Of a DNA stretch of 45,881 bases, positions 41,111-45,881 are shown piece by piece. The stretch's first letter is position 1, and each line of letters begins with the position of its first letter. The position numbers and the translations under genes are program-made. The stretch spans positions 79,300 to 125,180 of the forward strand of contig CANREZ010000001.1 in assembly GCA_947629745.1 (NCBI GenBank), read 5' to 3'. The notes below the pieces were generated by a model. It was given only the letters and a program-made list of their open reading frames with translations, had not been told where the DNA came from and ran no database searches. Source of the DNA: an uncultured Clostridia bacterium. GTDB taxonomy: Bacteria > Bacillota > Clostridia > Christensenellales > UBA1242.

Positions 41111-42091
41111 ATGAACTGTAAGAAATTTACTATATTATCTTGCATTACGCTTTTTGTTTTTGTTATATTCTATGCTTTTTCTGCTTACTACACTCATGTG
41201 AAATTGGGTGAGTTAAATGCAAAAGCTGTGGAAGAGGCAAAGGTCGAGTGTGATGAATATAATAGGAATAACGCACAGGGTGATGGATCTACTGAAGATG
41301 GTGGAACAAATCCAGATGTCGACCCGTCTGAGTCATTCCCAACATTCCTTAGTATATTCAATAACGCACTAGACTATATGAATAATGCTGAGGGATATGT
41401 CACTAGGATTTCTCCGGGAATGGGGAAGTTTAATGCTAAGGTCAATCCACATGTAGCAGGTATTGATAATATAAGTTTACTGACAACTGTGGAAGTGGAG
41501 CAGATACGTGACAAATCCGGTAAGACTCTATTAAATTATTATCAGCATGGGCAGATGCCTCCTGAGTATGCAGATTTCTTCGATAACTCGACATACTTCC
41601 GTGCAGTGCAGGATAAGGACCAATATTATTACTACAAGACTATGAACAAAGCCGAGCTCAATGGTTCACTTGAGGATAAGTGGATTAAGCTCAGCAAACG
41701 TCAATATCTAGAGCAATTCGCTCAATATCCAGATCAATTCTTATACGATATCAACGCAGATACCATTGACTACATATCTTATTACAATTTGCCAAAATCT
41801 AATGGTCGTGGATATTCCGCTAAGATTAGGCTAAAGAGTGAGGGTGCCAAAGGATATGGCGCTATGCTATCCAAGATTGCAGACTTCTACAATATGACTA
41901 TAGACAATATTGATATAGAATTCACATTTGACGCAAAAGGACATTTCACTACTATGCGCGTTAATGAGACTATGACGATGAAATATTCCGTCGTAATCCT
42001 TGGACAAAATATTACAGCCGACATCAGTACGGCAAACCAATATTATATGACTTTCCAAGATTTCAATGGAACAATTAATGAAAAAATATAG
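41111..42091 (+). CDS. Membrane-anchored exported protein (trio member 2), unknown
   Basis: 326 residues. The N-terminus K-K-F-T-I-L and hydrophobic helix (about 7-27) end in A-Y-Y-T-H-V, as in its neighbours. A Gly/Asp/Asn/Pro-rich linker (about 50-75) and an extracellular domain with mixed beta-type pattern follow. Shared with member 3 are V-E-Q-I-R-D-K-S-G-K-T (E-Q-Q-K-D-K-A-G-N-T there), an aromatic Y-Y-Y-Y-K-T segment, and I-E-F-T-F-D-A-K-G-H-F near the end (I-S-W-K-F-D-A-Y-G-Y-L there). The layout resembles surface lipid- or cell-wall-interacting folds (LppX/LolA-like), but only by general pattern. There is no lipobox cysteine at the expected place. Confidence 0.75.
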   Translation: MNCKKFTILSCITLFVFVIFYAFSAYYTHVKLGELNAKAVEEAKVECDEYNRNNAQGDGSTEDGGTNPDVDPSESFPTFLSIFNNALDYMNNAEGYVTRISPGMGKFNAKVNPHVAGIDNISLLTTVEVEQIRDKSGKTLLNYYQHGQMPPEYADFFDNSTYFRAVQDKDQYYYYKTMNKAELNGSLEDKWIKLSKRQYLEQFAQYPDQFLYDINADTIDYISYYNLPKSNGRGYSAKIRLKSEGAKGYGAMLSKIADFYNMTIDNIDIEFTFDAKGHFTTMRVNETMTMKYSVVILGQNITADISTANQYYMTFQDFNGTINEKI

Positions 42092-42105
42092 ATTAGAGGA
42101 CTAAG

Positions 42106-43050
42106 ATGAAAAGCATTGCTAAGAGATTCAACGTAATAGGCATAATCACCGTGATAGCCTTTGTGCTATTTGCGGGAGTTTTTGCTGCTTACAGGAATAG
42201 TGTGCTTAGCACTAGTAGAGACTCAGCAATGGATGAGAGCAATCGTGAGATCCAGCAATGGGATACCGAACACAATATAGGGAACGATGAGAATAGCACG
42301 AATCCTAGTAATCCTAATAATCCAAATGGTGACACATCAAGCACCCCTACCGTTATGCCAAATTTCAAAAACTTTGATGAGATATATAATAATTGGGAAG
42401 GACTACTCGAGCAGAGTGAGTCATTCAAGATGAGCACAACAGGTAATGCCGACGTCACGGGCAAACTCGGACCAATCGGCGCATCTATCAATAGACCTAT
42501 GGCTATGGAGCAACAGAAGGACAAAGCAGGCAACACTTATTTTGTCCTAAAGTTTAATGGTGGTGAAATATTAGGTTATAGTGCTAATGCTAACAATAGA
42601 TATTATTGGGACAACAAAGCACAAAGATTTAGAATAGGTGAGTGGGAATTCAATTACAACTATACTGAGGCTGAATATATGAGGAAGTATGGTTGGAAAG
42701 TTGGAACAACCATGCTGTACAAAGTAAAGAACAATGTGACCAAGGTTGAATCATTTAATAAAACCGCAACGGGATACGAGGCCGTAACAGTGCTAAATAA
42801 TAGAGCAGGACAAAACTTGATCCGATTCCTAGAGAAAATGGTGATGGTCGACCTCAGTGTGAAATACAATACTTGCAAGATTTCTTGGAAGTTTGACGCA
42901 TATGGTTATCTGCAGGAATACACTGCAGAGGAGACTTATGATCTAAATATGCACTTCGGACCAGTATCTGGTACAGCATCGGTAAAATCCGTGTTGCGCA
43001 CTGTTGTCCGTGGATTCAATAGCAATGTCACGATCATTCCTAGCGTGTAA
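42106..43050 (+). CDS. Membrane-anchored exported protein (trio member 3), unknown
   Basis: 314 residues with M-K-S-I-A-K-R-F, a hydrophobic helix (about 9-29), the acidic neck D-E-S-N-R-E-I, then an N-P-S-N-P-N-N-P-N-G linker (about 66-80) and a domain that parallels member 2. Conserved points are E-Q-Q-K-D-K-A-G-N-T, an aromatic N-R-Y-Y-W-D-N segment and K-F-D-A-Y-G-Y-L near the C-terminus. AGAGGA precedes the ATG, 14 bases after the previous stop. A strong terminator follows, so the three genes form one operon. Probably tethered outside the membrane, partner unknown. I do not recognise the family. Confidence 0.75.
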   Translation: MKSIAKRFNVIGIITVIAFVLFAGVFAAYRNSVLSTSRDSAMDESNREIQQWDTEHNIGNDENSTNPSNPNNPNGDTSSTPTVMPNFKNFDEIYNNWEGLLEQSESFKMSTTGNADVTGKLGPIGASINRPMAMEQQKDKAGNTYFVLKFNGGEILGYSANANNRYYWDNKAQRFRIGEWEFNYNYTEAEYMRKYGWKVGTTMLYKVKNNVTKVESFNKTATGYEAVTVLNNRAGQNLIRFLEKMVMVDLSVKYNTCKISWKFDAYGYLQEYTAEETYDLNMHFGPVSGTASVKSVLRTVVRGFNSNVTIIPSV

Positions 43051-43067
43051 TAAAAATTTAATTAGAT

Positions 43068-43103
43068 AAAAAATGACACCCGATTATAGGTGTCATTTTT
43101 TTT
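43068..43103 (+). terminator. Terminator of the trio operon (also usable by gyrA)
   Basis: AAAAATGACACC pairs with GGTGTCATTTTT around an 8-base loop, with a run of eight Ts on the + side and As on the other. It lies between two convergent transcripts. Confidence 0.9.
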
Positions 43104-43126
43104 ATTAACTAAATTATTTATATTGC

Positions 43127-45673
43127 CTACAGTAGGTCATTGTCGGAGGAAGTCTGTGGAGCAGTGGATGATTCCTCGTCTTGCTCGATCTTTTCCTCTA
43201 GCTCTTGTTCCAATTTCTCGTCATCCTCACTAGGTGCGACAGCGACACAAACTATCTTGCAATCTTTCTTTAGCTTCATGATGCGCACACCCTTTGTGTT
43301 ACGTCCGATGATGGATATCTCGGTGGACTTCACCCTAATTGCGGTGCCATCGTCGGCTATTATCATGATGTCATCATTGTCGCTGACTTGCTTTAAGTTG
43401 ACCAGTCCCCCAGTCTCATCGGTAAATACTCCGGCCTTGATACCTTTTCCAGCACGGCCTTGCAATCTATAATCATCTGGGCTTGTGCGCTTGCCATATC
43501 CATATTCAGAAATGGTCAGCATATAGTGGTCAGGCAGTATCTTTGCCATATCCACGATGTATTCACCTGGGTCTAGATGCATAGATTTTACGCCCTTTGT
43601 GTCACGGCCCATGGACCTTACTGCACTCTCATGGAATCTGATGCACTTGCCGGTGGAACTTGCCATAATGATCTCGTCATTGCCAGTTGTGTACTGCACG
43701 GAGATTAATCTATCGTCATCCAGTAGGTGAATTGCGATCTTGCCATTTCGGTTGATCCTTGCGAATTCCTTCACATCGGTTTTCTTGATTAACCCTTGTG
43801 ATGTAGCCATCATGAGATAACCTTCGTTATTCTCTAGTTGCTCATCGCTAGCAGGGATGATTGCGGTGATCCTCTCGCCTGCAGATAGATTGAGTAGGTT
43901 CACAAACGCACGACCCTTGCTATTCTTCGTGCTCTCAGGCACTTCGTATGCACGCATGGTGTATACTCGTCCGCTAGAACTGAAGCAGAGTAGTAGGTCA
44001 TGAGAATTGGTGATGTAGATATCCTCTACGAAGTCTTCTTCCTTGGTCTTGTGTGTGATCACACCCACTCCACCTCGGTGTTGACTCTTGTATTCACTAG
44101 CAGGCATACGCTTGATGTAGCCTTCGTGTGATAAGGTGATAACCACAGTCTCACGAGGTATTAGGTCAGCTATGTCAATATCTCCATAATCTATACTCAT
44201 CTCGGTCTTGCGTGGCACGCCATATTTTTCCTTAATTGTAGATAGGTCTGCCTTGATAATAGCATCCACTTTCTTTGGGTCAGCTAGTATTGCATGATAT
44301 TCAGCAATCTCGGCTTGCACAGCTGCAAGATCTTCTCTTACCTTGTCAATCTCAAGGCTAGTGAGCTTTTGCAAACGCATCTCAAGTATAGCATTTGCTT
44401 GCTTGTCGGATAGGTCAAAATTTGTCATCAAATTGTTACAAGCATCGGCTTTGTCGGAACTTGCTTTGATCACCTTGATCACAGCATCGATATCTTCTAG
44501 GGCTTTAAGTAATCCAAGTAAGATATGCTCGTGTTGCTCCGCTTTATTTAGGTCATATTGTGTGCGTCTGGTTATCACTGATTGTTGGTAGGTGACATAT
44601 TCCTTTAGCACGTCAAGCAGAGGTAAAATCTTTGGTTGCTTGCCCACTAAGGCTAACATTATCATACCAAAGTTCACTTGTAGCTCGGTGTGCTTGTACA
44701 ATTGATTTAGCACTACTTGGGCATTGAAGTCACGCTTGATATCTATCACCACGCGCATACCGTTCCTGCCACTCTCATCACGGATATCGCTTATTCCCTC
44801 GATCTTCTTATTTCGCACATGATCGGCGACATTCTTCACCCATTGAGACTTAATCACCTGATATGGTATCTCGGTCACAATGATGCGAGTCTTGCCGCTT
44901 GGGCTTTCCTCAATCTCGGCACGTCCGCGGATGATGAAAGTACCTTTGCCAGTCTCATAAGCTTTCCTAATCCCTGAGTGTCCTAGGATGAACCCTCGGC
45001 TTGGGAAGTCAGGTGCTGGCATTATCTGCATTATCTCATCTAGTGTAATATTAGGATTGTCGATGTATGCAATAGTTGCGTTGCAGGCCTCAGCTAAGTT
45101 GTGAGGAGGAATATTCGTTGCCATACCGACAGCGATACCATCACTGCCATTGACAAGTATATTTGGGAATCTCGATGGCAAGGATACTGGTTGCACACCC
45201 GAGTCATCGAATGTTGGATAGAAATCTACTGTCTCCTTGTCGATATCTCTTAGCATTTCTCCGCCGATCTTTGACATACGGCACTCAGTGTAACGCATAG
45301 CAGCGGCGCTGTCTCCGTCCACCGAGCCAAAGTTTCCGTGCCCGTCAATTAATGGGGCGTTGATACTAAAATCTTGTGCTAGCCTCACTAATGCGTCATA
45401 TATGGAGCTATCCCCGTGTGGGTGATAGTGACCCATAACGTCTCCGACGACGGTCGCACATTTCCTATAAGGTTTGTCATTGAATAGACCGCTCTCGCCC
45501 ATAGCGTAGAGTATTCTGCGGTGCACAGGTTTTAGTCCATCACGCACATCAGGGATGGCACGTGATACATTGACTTCCATAGCATATTTGATGAAGCTAT
45601 CTTCTAGTTCACCTTTTATTGGCGTGAATTTCAGTCTCTCAATTGGTTCTTCATTATTCATATTCTCGTCCAT
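43127..45673 (-). CDS. gyrA: DNA gyrase subunit A
   Basis: 848 residues. The catalytic tyrosine is in A-A-A-M-R-Y-T-E (Y128). The quinolone-determining region reads H-P-H-G-D-S-S-I-Y-D, with Ser89 and Asp93 at the positions of E. coli S83 and D87, so the wild-type (sensitive-type) residues are present. The GyrA box Q-H-R-G-G-V-G lies near residue 530, which marks this as GyrA rather than ParC. Beta-pinwheel repeats (I-M-x-x-S-S-x-G-x…) fill the C-terminal half, and the tail is acidic. It introduces negative supercoils with GyrB. AAGGAG precedes the ATG, 10 bases after the gyrB stop. It is transcribed toward the origin. Confidence 0.98.
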   Translation of the reverse strand: MDENMNNEEPIERLKFTPIKGELEDSFIKYAMEVNVSRAIPDVRDGLKPVHRRILYAMGESGLFNDKPYRKCATVVGDVMGHYHPHGDSSIYDALVRLAQDFSINAPLIDGHGNFGSVDGDSAAAMRYTECRMSKIGGEMLRDIDKETVDFYPTFDDSGVQPVSLPSRFPNILVNGSDGIAVGMATNIPPHNLAEACNATIAYIDNPNITLDEIMQIMPAPDFPSRGFILGHSGIRKAYETGKGTFIIRGRAEIEESPSGKTRIIVTEIPYQVIKSQWVKNVADHVRNKKIEGISDIRDESGRNGMRVVIDIKRDFNAQVVLNQLYKHTELQVNFGMIMLALVGKQPKILPLLDVLKEYVTYQQSVITRRTQYDLNKAEQHEHILLGLLKALEDIDAVIKVIKASSDKADACNNLMTNFDLSDKQANAILEMRLQKLTSLEIDKVREDLAAVQAEIAEYHAILADPKKVDAIIKADLSTIKEKYGVPRKTEMSIDYGDIDIADLIPRETVVITLSHEGYIKRMPASEYKSQHRGGVGVITHKTKEEDFVEDIYITNSHDLLLCFSSSGRVYTMRAYEVPESTKNSKGRAFVNLLNLSAGERITAIIPASDEQLENNEGYLMMATSQGLIKKTDVKEFARINRNGKIAIHLLDDDRLISVQYTTGNDEIIMASSTGKCIRFHESAVRSMGRDTKGVKSMHLDPGEYIVDMAKILPDHYMLTISEYGYGKRTSPDDYRLQGRAGKGIKAGVFTDETGGLVNLKQVSDNDDIMIIADDGTAIRVKSTEISIIGRNTKGVRIMKLKKDCKIVCVAVAPSEDDEKLEQELEEKIEQDEESSTAPQTSSDNDLL

Positions 45674-45683
45674 TCTATACTCC

Positions 45684-45881
45684 TTAACCGTCGAGCTCGG
45701 TCACGCGGTGTGCGTTCTCTTCGATAAATATTCGTCTTAACTCTACATCGTCGCCCATGAGCCTTGAGAATGTCTCATCAGCCTCAATAGCGTCATCCAT
45801 TGTCACACGGACGAGTATTCTATTAGCCGGGTTCATAGTGGTCTCCCACAATTGTTCTGCAGCCATCTCACCTAGACCTTT
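45684..45881 (-). CDS. gyrB: DNA gyrase subunit B, C-terminal 65 residues only
   Basis: The gene runs off the right edge; the first codons seen are K-G-L-G-E-M, followed by Q-L-W-E-T-T-M-N-P, the Toprim-side hallmark of GyrB (usual context Q-Y-K-G-L-G-E-M). The end is [18 protein letters not shown], a standard type IIA topoisomerase B-subunit terminus. Without the rest I cannot formally exclude ParE, but the following gene is a clear gyrA with 10-base spacing. Confidence 0.95.
   Translation of the reverse strand, partial: KGLGEMAAEQLWETTMNPANRILVRVTMDDAIEADETFSRLMGDDVELRRIFIEENAHRVTELDG

Overview
The window is a replication-origin neighbourhood of a low-GC, Gram-positive-type bacterium. The gene set (spoVG, Soj/Spo0J-type parA-parB, zinc-type rpmE, jag, KGGVGKTT ParA, dimeric-type glycyl-tRNA synthetase) points to Bacillota, most likely an uncultured member of the Clostridia. 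I cannot name the genus. Coding DNA is of moderate AT content. Intergenic DNA is very AT-rich, most of all the 1.95 kb between mnmG and rsmG.

Layout. 1-4.9 kb: an SDR oxidoreductase (5' end outside the window), rmuC and a calcium-type P-type ATPase, all rightward. 5.1-9.2 kb: spoVG, divergent from murC, then rpmE and prmC-prfA. 9.7-14.2 kb: a small membrane protein, uppP, tex and a six-cysteine mini-protein, interspersed with REP-like repeats. 14.5-21 kb: a leftward block recF-dnaA-dnaN-rpmH-rnpA-yidC-jag. 21.5-30.7 kb: a rightward block mnmE-mnmG-rsmG-parA-parB-radC-hypothetical. 30.9-45.9 kb: a uridine-kinase-like gene, a second P-type ATPase, glyS, small membrane proteins, a Ser/Asn-rich exported protein, serS, a three-gene tandem of related exported proteins, and gyrB-gyrA.

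How it fits together. The dnaA-dnaN gap carries DnaA boxes next to an AT trinucleotide run resembling a DnaA-trio unwinding site, so I place oriC at about 18.31-18.51 kb. Three parS palindromes lie 7-8.5 kb away, upstream of rsmG-parA-parB. One sits inside the inferred 5' leader of that operon, so ParB may control its own operon. The order differs from the usual Bacillota arrangement: rpmH-rnpA-yidC-jag follows dnaN in the same direction rather than diverging from dnaA, and gyrB-gyrA is about 25 kb away, pointing toward the origin.

Most promising unexplained items: the tandem trio of N-terminally anchored proteins (40938-43050), the Cys-rich 53-residue protein (13985-14146), an AT-hook-like extension on the second P-type ATPase, the parS/iteron-like/microsatellite region (24983-26929), and a family of about 190 bp repeats whose central hairpins vary by compensatory changes. 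I found no tRNA, rRNA, CRISPR array, transposase or phage gene.
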